Shown one piece after another: positions 56,626 through 64,000 of a DNA stretch of 64,000 nt. Location of the stretch: the NCBI RefSeq assembly GCF_005887555.1, contig NZ_VCIA01000001.1, positions 806,001-870,000 on the forward strand. The letters run 5' to 3'. Position numbers and translations under genes: made by a program. The notes below the pieces were generated by a model. It had not been told where the DNA came from, ran no database searches, and saw only the letters and a program-made list of their open reading frames with translations. Each line of letters opens with the position of its first letter. Positions within the stretch are counted from its first letter, which is position 1. This DNA is from Lentibacillus cibarius. Lineage in GTDB: Bacteria > Bacillota > Bacilli > Bacillales > Amphibacillaceae.

Positions 56626-59600
56626 TTATATAAGTAATGACGAGATAAATTTCCATAACCTTTCAGATGATTTCCCATCAGTGTGTTGATGTACACTGTT
56701 CATTATTACCTTTCTTGACAAACAATAATAGTTATCTTCTTCCTCATAATTTATTATTTCATTTTGAAGTTGTTTTTGACTAACAACCTTGGGACCAGGT
56801 GTCCAATCTTCAAATGGTTCTAGACAAAATCCTCTTTCTTTTTGATACTCTCTTAAATCTGGTGTAGTAAAAATAATAGGTTTATTTAATAATAAATAAT
56901 CAAAATAAACTGAACTGTAATCTGTAATTAGGATATCTGTTGCACTTAAAACTTCATAAAGATCAACAAATGCTTTATTCGCTTCATATTCAGGGTAAGC
57001 ATTAATTCTAGAACTATTGAATATATGTTCACTAAATTTCTTTTTATGAATTGGATGAAGTTTAACTATTAATTCATAATTATTTTTTTTTAAAAAGTTT
57101 TCTAGGGAACTTAAGCTGAAATCATTAAATCCAAATAGGTTAGAAAAATTATATGCGTTTCTTACATCTGTACTGCGGAAAGTGGGCATAAAGAATATAA
57201 ACTTTTGTCCCTTGTCCTCTTCACCTAACAACTTTAATAATAACTTTCTACTATTATTTTCGTTAAAAAGTAAGTCATTTCGTGGAGAACCAGTAATCAC
57301 AAAATTATCCGGATCCACTTTAATTGATTTGTTGATTGTTTTACTATAAAAATCTGAATATGAAGTTAAGTAATTTATTTGGCTCCAGAAAGGTTCAATA
57401 GAATTTTTATCAAAATAACTAGGATCCATATAGAACATATTTTTTATCGGAAATCCGTGCCATGTATCTATGACAATCTTCTTATCGGTTTTTGCACTTC
57501 TATTTAAATTATATTCCATATTTGTCGTCACAATAATATCACTTTCTATAGACTTTCGAGCAAATTCATTTGTTGCTCCTTTAACAAAATCTATTACAAA
57601 TTCGTCTGAAATGTATGAAGGAATTGATTTATATAGGGCTAATGTATTGCAACCACTATAATCCCTATATCCCAGTAATATTCTTGGTTTTCTGTTAATA
57701 AAATTACTTTTCAGAGTATGTTTCTTTTGTGTTAAACTATAATTATTGGTTTTTAAATTTTGTAAAACCCATTGTTCTCCTGTCTTTACACCTTCTATCG
57801 ATGCACTTATTTTACTATCACTAATTAAAAGAAACTCTATTTTAGAATAATTATATTCTTTATTCAAACAAGTAATATATGGGTAGCATACACTAAATTC
57901 ATCCTCTTTAAGTGAATGATTAGTTAAAAGATATTTATCTATAGAATTCAAAAATATATCTAGTATTGTATTTTGCTCTTTAAGTACTAAATTTAATTTA
58001 GCATTAACCTCATCTTTTAAATTTTGCTCATTTGTAAGCATTATAATCTTTCTATACAATTCAACGGTTAAATTCATTTGTTCAAATTGCTCATGACAAT
58101 AAGCGAGATTATAAAGACAATCAACATGGTTAGGATTAATTTCTAATCCTTTATTTAAAATGCCTTTTGCCTCTTCATACATACCTTGCTGCATCAATAT
58201 CACAGCCTTTATTGAATATAAATCAGCATCATTAGTAACCACTTGCAAGGATTCATTTACAAAATCTAAAGCTTCATTATAAAGATTTTGTGATATTAAA
58301 TGAACGAGTTGTTCCTTCATTTTGTCTGTTTCATACGGCAGCATTATTCGCTCACTAGCTTGGACATAATCATTAAGCAATTTTTCTAATCCTTGCTTCA
58401 TTTGCGGGTATACCCCTAAAGCCTTCCGTAAATATCTAATATAAAAAACATCATCTTCTCCTTTTTGTAATTCAGCTTTTAACATATAAATAAAAAAAGC
58501 ATCCTCTTCACTTTTCACATCATGTATTCTTTCTGATTCTATAATGTTGGTATGATAATAGTTCCTTATAAAAGATATGCCCTCCTGAACGAAACGACTA
58601 AATAAAGATTGATTGAATTCATCATCTTTTTCATTATTGAGAACTAAAGCATAGCGTAGTAACGGTTTATTTATTCGGATCTTATCTAAATCATCTTCAA
58701 ATGGGAAGGTTTGAAGATACTCATAAATAACCTTATTCAAACCATCATATTGCTTACACAAATATTTAAAATAATTATTTAAATTCGATTCCTTTGCATC
58801 TGATAACAATTCATAAAGCGGATACTTATAGTACATTAAATAATATAATATGTCGCCATAATAATTGGGTGAATCCGAAAAGTCTATATCCTTTATATTG
58901 CTAAGCCATTTAAGATTATTTTCTTTATTTATTTCCAGACGGATTTTATTTAGCAAATTATAGTTTGAGTTCCCATCCGCAAAAAATTCGAGAAACTCTC
59001 TTTTCTTTTCCATGTCTTCCATGTTAAATAGTAAGCTTTCAAGTTGTTTATAAAATATACCGGAAACCTCTTCATCATATTCAAGTAATCTATTCATAAA
59101 CTCCTGTAAAAGCTTATAATCCTCTAACTCCTTAAATAAATTAAGGGTTATGGGAATAATTTTTACTAAATATTGCGTTTTATTTATTTTCATAATATAG
59201 TGCTTAGCATTTTCATAGTCCTTTTCCTTTTCATATAATATACATAAATCCGTATATACCACTTCTACGGCGCCGAATGTTTTAATAACAACGGTTGAAT
59301 CTTGTGCGGCAGGGTTATCTTGATACCTTTTAACTAACTCCAAATATTTATTGTAACTAGCTATGGCTTCCTTATTTTTCCCCATTTGAGATTGTGCTTT
59401 TCCTAAATAGCAATAGAAGTCCATAATACCATCTTTTGTATTAATCGCTTCTTTACAAATTTTCTCCACGTCAAATATTTTTTTATTATTCATTAATGCA
59501 ATAGCTAAGCCAGAATAGACATACATTGTTTTAGATAGATCTATTCTTTTTTCTTTAGCCACCTCATACGCTTTTTGACTATAATATAATTCCTTATCAT

Positions 59601-60243
59601 AATATTTTTTCATGGCGTACGTATTTGCTATATGATGTAGATAGTAGATATTATCTGGATCTTTTTCTAATTCTTTTTCTAACAAACCTCTATTTCTGGT
59701 GTATTTTCTTTCCATTAGTGCGTCATCTGTATTGTCATAACCGTAATGAACCAAGGTCAAATCTAATAAATGGGTCGGCCCTTTCTTGAGGGGCTGTTCA
59801 TGAATGGCACCCACATATTTAAAGTCGCCAGTATTTTTAAACATCCTAGCAATTACAACATAATTATAAAGACCCTTTTCTTCATTAGCGATATTTTTCA
59901 AATTAACAAACATGGAATTATAATTTCGATCTTTACCAGATTGATAAAATTCAATTAATACTTCAGGATTTAAAATTACTTCATCCCCGTCTAAAACAAA
60001 CAACCATTCTCCTTTTGCATAGCTAATAGATTTATTACGCATCGAAGCAAAATCATCATCCCATTCATGAAAGTAAATCTTATCAGTATACTTCCTTGCA
60101 ATATCAACCGTATTGTCATCAGATCCTGTATCAACGATGATTATTTCACTTTTAATCACTTCTCTAATTGGATTGATACTTTCCAATACTCCTTCTATAT
60201 GCTTAGCTTCATTTTTCACTACCATGACAAAACTTATTTTCAT
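56626..60243 (-). CDS. GT2-TPR-TagF fusion protein
   Basis: 1205 residues, cytosolic by sequence. Residues 1-about 200: family 2 glycosyltransferase (VMVVKNEAKHIEGVLESI, VDTGSDDNT, LDGDE as the DxD region). About 200-800: tetratricopeptide-like helical repeats (e.g. AVILMQQGMYEEAKGILNKG, then NPNHVDCLYNLAYCHEQFEQ). About 840-1205: CDP-glycerol glycerophosphotransferase (TagF) domain with VIDTWHGFPIKN, GSPRNDLLF, LHPIH and TDYSSVYFDYLLLNKPIIF. Starts at ATG 60243, with GGAGG eight bases before. It lies between tagD and hag, so I infer it modifies flagellin with a glycan carrying glycerol phosphate; a teichoic-acid role is the alternative. Confidence 0.85.
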   Translation of the reverse strand: MKISFVMVVKNEAKHIEGVLESINPIREVIKSEIIIVDTGSDDNTVDIARKYTDKIYFHEWDDDFASMRNKSISYAKGEWLFVLDGDEVILNPEVLIEFYQSGKDRNYNSMFVNLKNIANEEKGLYNYVVIARMFKNTGDFKYVGAIHEQPLKKGPTHLLDLTLVHYGYDNTDDALMERKYTRNRGLLEKELEKDPDNIYYLHHIANTYAMKKYYDKELYYSQKAYEVAKEKRIDLSKTMYVYSGLAIALMNNKKIFDVEKICKEAINTKDGIMDFYCYLGKAQSQMGKNKEAIASYNKYLELVKRYQDNPAAQDSTVVIKTFGAVEVVYTDLCILYEKEKDYENAKHYIMKINKTQYLVKIIPITLNLFKELEDYKLLQEFMNRLLEYDEEVSGIFYKQLESLLFNMEDMEKKREFLEFFADGNSNYNLLNKIRLEINKENNLKWLSNIKDIDFSDSPNYYGDILYYLMYYKYPLYELLSDAKESNLNNYFKYLCKQYDGLNKVIYEYLQTFPFEDDLDKIRINKPLLRYALVLNNEKDDEFNQSLFSRFVQEGISFIRNYYHTNIIESERIHDVKSEEDAFFIYMLKAELQKGEDDVFYIRYLRKALGVYPQMKQGLEKLLNDYVQASERIMLPYETDKMKEQLVHLISQNLYNEALDFVNESLQVVTNDADLYSIKAVILMQQGMYEEAKGILNKGLEINPNHVDCLYNLAYCHEQFEQMNLTVELYRKIIMLTNEQNLKDEVNAKLNLVLKEQNTILDIFLNSIDKYLLTNHSLKEDEFSVCYPYITCLNKEYNYSKIEFLLISDSKISASIEGVKTGEQWVLQNLKTNNYSLTQKKHTLKSNFINRKPRILLGYRDYSGCNTLALYKSIPSYISDEFVIDFVKGATNEFARKSIESDIIVTTNMEYNLNRSAKTDKKIVIDTWHGFPIKNMFYMDPSYFDKNSIEPFWSQINYLTSYSDFYSKTINKSIKVDPDNFVITGSPRNDLLFNENNSRKLLLKLLGEEDKGQKFIFFMPTFRSTDVRNAYNFSNLFGFNDFSLSSLENFLKKNNYELIVKLHPIHKKKFSEHIFNSSRINAYPEYEANKAFVDLYEVLSATDILITDYSSVYFDYLLLNKPIIFTTPDLREYQKERGFCLEPFEDWTPGPKVVSQKQLQNEIINYEEEDNYYCLSRKVIMNSVHQHTDGKSSERLWKFISSLLI

Positions 60244-60305
60244 CTTTATATCCTCCAAGTTATTATGACACCCATTTTCAGAGAATGCTATTTTCTATAT
60301 CCCCT

Positions 60306-60375
60306 TTTAAAATCATTCTTTTTATAACAAGAGTGATTTTAAAAAGAGATATTAGACATAACTAATATCTCTTTT
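60306..60375 (-). terminator. Two tandem hairpins; hag terminator
   Basis: AAAAGAGATATTAG (60342-60355) pairs perfectly with CTAATATCTCTTTT (60362-60375), right after the hag stop at 60387. Just beyond lies a second imperfect hairpin whose arms contain TTTTAAAATCATTCT and AGAGTGATTTTAAAA (60306-60344). Strong termination between hag and the fusion gene suggests separate control. Confidence 0.85.
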
Positions 60376-60386
60376 ATTAATTCAAT

Positions 60387-61652
60387 TTATCGAAGAAGCT
60401 GTAGAACTCCTTGTGGCATTTGGTTTGCCTGAGCCAACATGGATTGTGATGCTTGAGAAAGAATAGATGCCTTAGTTTGATTCATCATTTCTTTCGCCAT
60501 GTCCACATCACGAATACGTGATTCAGCAGCAGTTAGGTTTTCTGATGATGTACCTAAGTTATTGATTGTATGATCTAAACGGTTCTGAACAGCACCTAAT
60601 TTAGAACGTTCGCTAGACACTCTTTCAATTGCCTGATCTATAACAGAGGTAGCAGCAGATGCTTTGTCACTAGTAGAAACATCGAGCGCATATTCGGTAG
60701 ATCCAGAAGTTTCACCTAATTGGCCAGTTGATGTGAACGATGCTCCTGAAACCGAATCATCACCTACACCTGTTGCTGAACCTCCCGCGCTACCTGAAAT
60801 TCCTAATGATTCAGACCGCATGTCTGAGATTTCCACTGTGAGTTGTTGACCTTGGTTTGCACCAATTTGGAATGAAGCACCACTTCCTTCTTCTCCACCA
60901 CTCAGTGATACAGAATTAGTATCAAAAGTACCAGCTGAAACGGTTGATCCGTCACTTTCTACTGTAAGCTCACTTACACTGACTCCATTTGATGCATCGT
61001 CAGAAGCGCCACGTATAATACTTTGAATATCAGCCGCATCATAACTTTGACCGGAAGCTAATTCTACACTTAATGAATTATTACCATCAAAGCTAGCAGA
61101 TTCATTACTAGCAGTAATAGACGCTGATGAAAAACTAATAGATATTGAATTACCATCAGTTCCACCAGTATTTAAATCAAAAGAAAATGAAGTACTACCA
61201 ATGCTCGCGTCTGCAGAAGCTGATGTTACTGATTGCGTCCCGTCAAGCAAATTCTGCGTATTAAATTCTGTATTATTACCAATACGAGAAATTTCAGAGG
61301 TTAGTTGGTTAATTTCTTTTTGGATTTCACCACGGTCTGTTTCTGTGTTTGTATCGTTCGATGCTTGTACAGTAAGTTCACGCATACGTTGAAGAATTGA
61401 ATGCGTTTCATTTAAAGAACCTTCAGCCGTTTGAATCATAGAAATACCGTCCTGAGCATTCGTTTGTGCTTGCTCCAACCCACGAATTTGCCCACGCATT
61501 TTCTCAGAGATTGCTAGACCTGCTGCATCATCTGAAGCATTGTTAATTCTTAAACCAGAAGATAACTTCTCCATTGAGCTTTGTTGCGCATTGTTTGCAG
61601 AACCTAACTGACGATACGTGTTCAGAGCGGCTATGTTGTGATTAATTCTCAT
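60387..61652 (-). CDS. hag: Flagellin
   Basis: 421 residues. N-terminus MRINHNIAALNTYRQLGSAN and C-terminus with AESRIRDVDMAKEM and ANQMPQGVLQLLR are the conserved D0/D1 helices needed for export and assembly. The middle (about 145-330) is long, serine/threonine/glycine-rich and variable, larger than in B. subtilis Hag (304 residues), and a plausible site for O-modification by the adjacent transferase. ATG 61652 follows GGAGG in a hairpin loop. Own SigD promoter and terminator. Confidence 0.97.
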   Translation of the reverse strand: MRINHNIAALNTYRQLGSANNAQQSSMEKLSSGLRINNASDDAAGLAISEKMRGQIRGLEQAQTNAQDGISMIQTAEGSLNETHSILQRMRELTVQASNDTNTETDRGEIQKEINQLTSEISRIGNNTEFNTQNLLDGTQSVTSASADASIGSTSFSFDLNTGGTDGNSISISFSSASITASNESASFDGNNSLSVELASGQSYDAADIQSIIRGASDDASNGVSVSELTVESDGSTVSAGTFDTNSVSLSGGEEGSGASFQIGANQGQQLTVEISDMRSESLGISGSAGGSATGVGDDSVSGASFTSTGQLGETSGSTEYALDVSTSDKASAATSVIDQAIERVSSERSKLGAVQNRLDHTINNLGTSSENLTAAESRIRDVDMAKEMMNQTKASILSQASQSMLAQANQMPQGVLQLLR

Positions 61653-61672
61653 TTTACATACCTCCATGTAAA
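61653..61672 (-). promoter_or_regulatory. hag Shine-Dalgarno in a hairpin loop (CsrA-site-like)
   Basis: On the minus strand TTTACAT-GGAGGT-ATGTAAA precedes the ATG directly: a 7-bp stem with GGA in the loop. This matches CsrA binding sites and the known hag leader of B. subtilis. No csrA or fliW is in the window. Confidence 0.6.
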
Positions 61673-61741
61673 TAATAGTTTTGTGCGGGGCACGTCCTTA
61701 TGTCCCGCGCGGGGTTCCTGCTTGTAAAAGCAAAGCCCCCT

Positions 61742-61759
61742 ATGTTATGGCCATAACAT
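61742..61759. promoter_or_regulatory. Perfect 18-bp palindrome in the hag leader
   Basis: ATGTTATGGCCATAACAT is its own reverse complement, between the SigD start site and the hag RBS. It could be an operator or an RNA stem. Confidence 0.5.
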
Positions 61760-61785
61760 TTATCCATCATGATGATGTATTTCTT

Positions 61786-61812
61786 ATATCGGCACGATTC
61801 GGGAATGTTTTA
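61786..61812 (-). promoter_or_regulatory. SigD promoter of hag
   Basis: Minus strand TAAA (61812-61809), spacer of exactly 15, GCCGATAT (61793-61786): near-perfect SigD consensus. Expected start site around 61779, giving a leader of about 125 nt. Confidence 0.9.
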
Positions 61813-61863
61813 ATCTTTTTTAGGGGAATTTTTTACAGTCTTGATATACTCTTAAAAAAGCAC

Positions 61864-61892
61864 AAAAAAATAAGCCTGCGTGCTGCAAGCTT
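61864..61892 (-). terminator. Terminator of the coiled-coil gene
   Basis: On the minus strand AAGCTTGC and GCAGGCTT form a stem followed by a U7 run, directly behind the stop of the 61893-62177 gene. Confidence 0.75.
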
Positions 61893-62177
61893 TTACCAAT
61901 CTATACCTACTTCTTTTTGCAGGATTGAAATATTTGCGTTCGTCTCACTCAGGTCATTGTTAAAATTATTTAGCTTATGATCTATTCTGCGCATATCGCC
62001 CCGCATCTTTTTCATCTCTGTCTCCATTGTTCCCACCCTTGCTTCTAGGCTTTCTGTTCTATCTTCTAAATTACCAACTCTACCTTCCAACCTGCTAATA
62101 CTTTCCTTAACTTCTCCGACATCTTTTGATAGCTCTTTGATTGCAACAAACAAGTCGTCCATGGTTGTATCACTCAT
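61893..62177 (-). CDS. Small coiled-coil protein of unknown function
   Basis: 94 residues, charged, with long heptad repeats (e.g. ISRLEGRVGNLEDRTESLEA), no TM or signal. GGAGGTG precedes the ATG. I do not recognise a family. It lies upstream of hag on the same strand with its own terminator, hence a separate transcript. Confidence 0.6.
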   Translation of the reverse strand: MSDTTMDDLFVAIKELSKDVGEVKESISRLEGRVGNLEDRTESLEARVGTMETEMKKMRGDMRRIDHKLNNFNNDLSETNANISILQKEVGIDW

Positions 62178-62245
62178 CCAGTTTCACCTCCATTTCAATA
62201 CATTCATCGTAGCACCACGAAGTATCTTCAACAAGTTTAGAAAAA

Positions 62246-62285
62246 CTCGTCATTCGCCTCATCTTATAGCGAATGACGAAGTGTT
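62246..62285. terminator. Hairpin between jetD and the coiled-coil gene
   Basis: CGTCATTCGC and GCGAATGACG form a perfect stem, about 130 nt beyond the jetD stop. Probable terminator of the Wadjet operon. Confidence 0.55.
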
Positions 62286-62412
62286 TCTTACAAGGTCACC
62301 CATAAATTTTACTTTCTGACGTTGGAACATAATATGAAATTTCGACCATTAGACATTCTCAAAATTCAATTTTGACCAGGATTAACTTTAACTTTACCAC
62401 AATGATTTTGAC

Positions 62413-63695
62413 TTATTTTTCAAATTCACCTTTTTTCATATCCTCCACCATCCGCTCCACTAACGCTTCCTGGTACCCGGCCTTACCTTTTTCGCGCATG
62501 CGTGCGGCCACGTCAGCCAACGTTGGGTGCTCAATCCGGTTCAGTTTTTCCAGCCGCTCGTCCGGCAGCTCTTTTACCGGATTGCTAGCGGCATAGGCTT
62601 CTACATCCATGTGCCATAGTTTCACACGGCCGTCCGGATACCTGTTCAATAGCCGCTGCGCCATGCCGAGGCCTTCCGGGTCGAAATCGCCGGCGTAATG
62701 CAGGGTGTTTCCTGATTCCACCAGCCGGTCCAGCAACATGAGCGCGGCGAGAGTGAACTGGCCGTTGGTGCAGACGATTGGGACACCCTTCCTGTAGTCC
62801 AATATTGTGGCACATACGCCGGAATTCTCAACCACCCAGACGTCTGAGCCGTACGCAGGATAAACGGCTGTTACATTCACTAGCTCCCGAATCGGTACAA
62901 TTTGCACGGTGTTTTCACTGACGGCGGCTTCCCACACGGGGTGGGTGCCTGTTTCTGTTTCAGCAAGCAGTCCGGCACAAGTAACATAATTCAGCAGGTC
63001 GTCCCGGTAAATATGATAATGCTGCAGAAGCTCGTTAATCGCTTCCGTGCTTGTCGGAACAGGCTCGCGAACACCAATCGCTAGTACGTTCAGCCACAAC
63101 TTCCCTTGATCGGTATGCAAGTCAAACACATGCGGGTCACCGGTTACACGTTGGCTGAACATCGGCAAGCGCTCCAGTGATGATGGCAATTGGCCCCACG
63201 CAGCCTGCAGCCGGTCCACCATCCCCACAAAACGTTCTGGCTCCCGCTCCAGCAGTGTCCAAATCCAGCGGGTTTCGCCCGGGTTCTCAACCAAATAATC
63301 AAACCAAAATGCAAGCGACGTATATTTTTCCCTTAGACTAGCTACAAAAGCGTGTAAACCAGCTTCCTTTTCCTGCTTCCGCTGCTTTTTCGAGATAATC
63401 TCTTCCCCAAAAAACGCATCAAGCAAGGATTTCAGCGCCACGTCACTAAAACGGGTATCAGCCAGTTGCCGCTCGAACGCTGGCATCGAAATCGTTCCTT
63501 TGGCAGCCAGCTTCAACCCTGGCATGCCAAAGAATCCGCCAATTACCTCTAGTTCTTCATCAGTAAACAATCGAACGGGAACGGTACCGCCTATTCTGCC
63601 AAGGGATTCGTATTTCTTTTTGAACTCGCTAAATAATTTTTGATAAGCGGCTTCACTTTTAAAAAAGTCCACCGCTTGTTGAAGGTTTTTTCCAT
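62413..63695 (-). CDS. jetD: Wadjet type II nuclease subunit JetD (TIGR02679-like), 5' frame uncertain
   Basis: About 427 residues counted from the likely start. It resembles TIGR02679, the JetD protein of type II Wadjet, with a TOPRIM-like end: VVENSGVCATILDYRKGVP, then AGDFDPEGLGMAQRLLNRYP. JetD cleaves plasmid DNA in the JetABCD complex. The open frame begins near GTG 63672 (MDFFKSEAAYQ). A better RBS AAAAGGAG and ATG (63695) lie just ahead but are out of frame; one more A in the A6 run after that ATG would give MEKNLQQAVDFFKSE. So this may be sequencing error, mutation or a slippage switch. Confidence 0.75.
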
Positions 63696-63710
63696 CGAAT
63701 CGTACTCCTT

Positions 63711-64000
63711 TTACGAATCCAGTGTTGTAGCTGTTTCTTCTTCAGGAATGTCTAAGTGCCTTGTGTTGCCGTCCCAATAATAGCGGATAACGGTGACAAA
63801 TCCTTCATTTTTCGGGCGGACGAGTTCAGCGATAGCGAGCGACGAAATCGTGTCATAATCGCCCCAGAGCACTTGCGAGTTCATAATATAATCGAATCCG
63901 AGCTCCTCGACGATTTCAAACATTTCCCGAATGTTGTTCTCATCGACACCAGCAAATGCCTCGTCCAACGAAATGATATATGGCGCGGTGTCATCGGCCT
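63711..64000 (-). CDS. jetC: C-terminal part of Wadjet type II JetC (SMC-like ATPase)
   Basis: The minus frame is open from the right edge to TAA 63711. It reads PYIISLDEAFAGVDENNIRE, the Walker B/D-loop of a TIGR02680-type SMC-like ATPase, then the conserved tail. Its stop is 15 nt before the jetD ATG. Only about 96 residues of a protein normally over 1000 are visible. Confidence 0.78.
   Translation of the reverse strand, partial: ADDTAPYIISLDEAFAGVDENNIREMFEIVEELGFDYIMNSQVLWGDYDTISSLAIAELVRPKNEGFVTVIRYYWDGNTRHLDIPEEETATTLDS

Overview
The window looks like a chromosomal segment of a motile, probably halotolerant member of the Bacillaceae (Bacillota). The grounds are moderately low GC, strong AGGAGG-type ribosome binding sites, frequent TTG/GTG starts, SigD-type motility promoters (TAAA-N15-GCCGATAT), and homologues of typical Bacillus proteins (MtnU-like amidase, YdjO-like and YjfB-like small proteins, FabI, TagD, MotAB/CheAXWY). 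The genus cannot be fixed from the sequence alone. Nearly all genes lie on the minus strand.

Layout. 1-3 kb: an OPT-family peptide transporter running off the left edge with its 5' end missing, then a two-P-loop ATPase-like protein. 3.0-14.9 kb: a complete type I-B CRISPR-Cas locus, transcribed leftwards as cas6-cas8b-cas7-cas5-cas3-cas4-cas1-cas2, then leader and an array of about 56 repeats; cas8b carries a 1-nt frameshift, while a separate internal start with its own ribosome binding site preserves the small subunit (Cas11). 15-23 kb: housekeeping genes and transporters (amidase, HAD phosphatase, three MFS carriers, one SLC13/DASS carrier). 23-35 kb: a motility and chemotaxis block. An EAL-motA-motB-cheX-cheA-cheW-cheY-mcp operon is preceded by a cyclic-di-GMP-I riboswitch and an intrinsic terminator; next come a second cheW-mcp pair and a sigma-like fragment. 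36-42 kb: fabI, a decayed Uma2 gene, an unknown gene beside fliD, and a third chemoreceptor behind a second c-di-GMP-I riboswitch. 42.7-45.7 kb: a three-gene ABC importer.

46-56 kb is a mobile-element graveyard. An IS66 copy with intact 8-bp target duplications splits a 32-codon gene, and is itself split by a 3.4-kb recombinase-in-trio (RIT) element of three overlapping tyrosine recombinase genes flanked by inverted repeats. Nearby are an IS110 remnant, an IS4-type transposase with an amber codon, and an orphan DarG antitoxin next to the apparent tail of darT. 56-62 kb: tagD, a giant GT2-TPR-TagF fusion and flagellin (hag), which suggests glycerol-phosphate-type modification of flagellin. 62.4-64 kb: the end of a type II Wadjet operon (jetC partial, jetD).

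How it fits together: c-di-GMP probably gates stator, chemotaxis and chemoreceptor expression through two transcription-termination riboswitches, with an EAL phosphodiesterase inside the regulated operon closing a feedback loop. SigD (and possibly CsrA) controls flagellin and the cap protein. The flanks carry three defence modules (CRISPR I-B, DarTG remnant, Wadjet II). Two defence genes (cas8b and jetD) appear to lack a single A in an A-run, so sequencing error must be separated from true mutation or phase variation.
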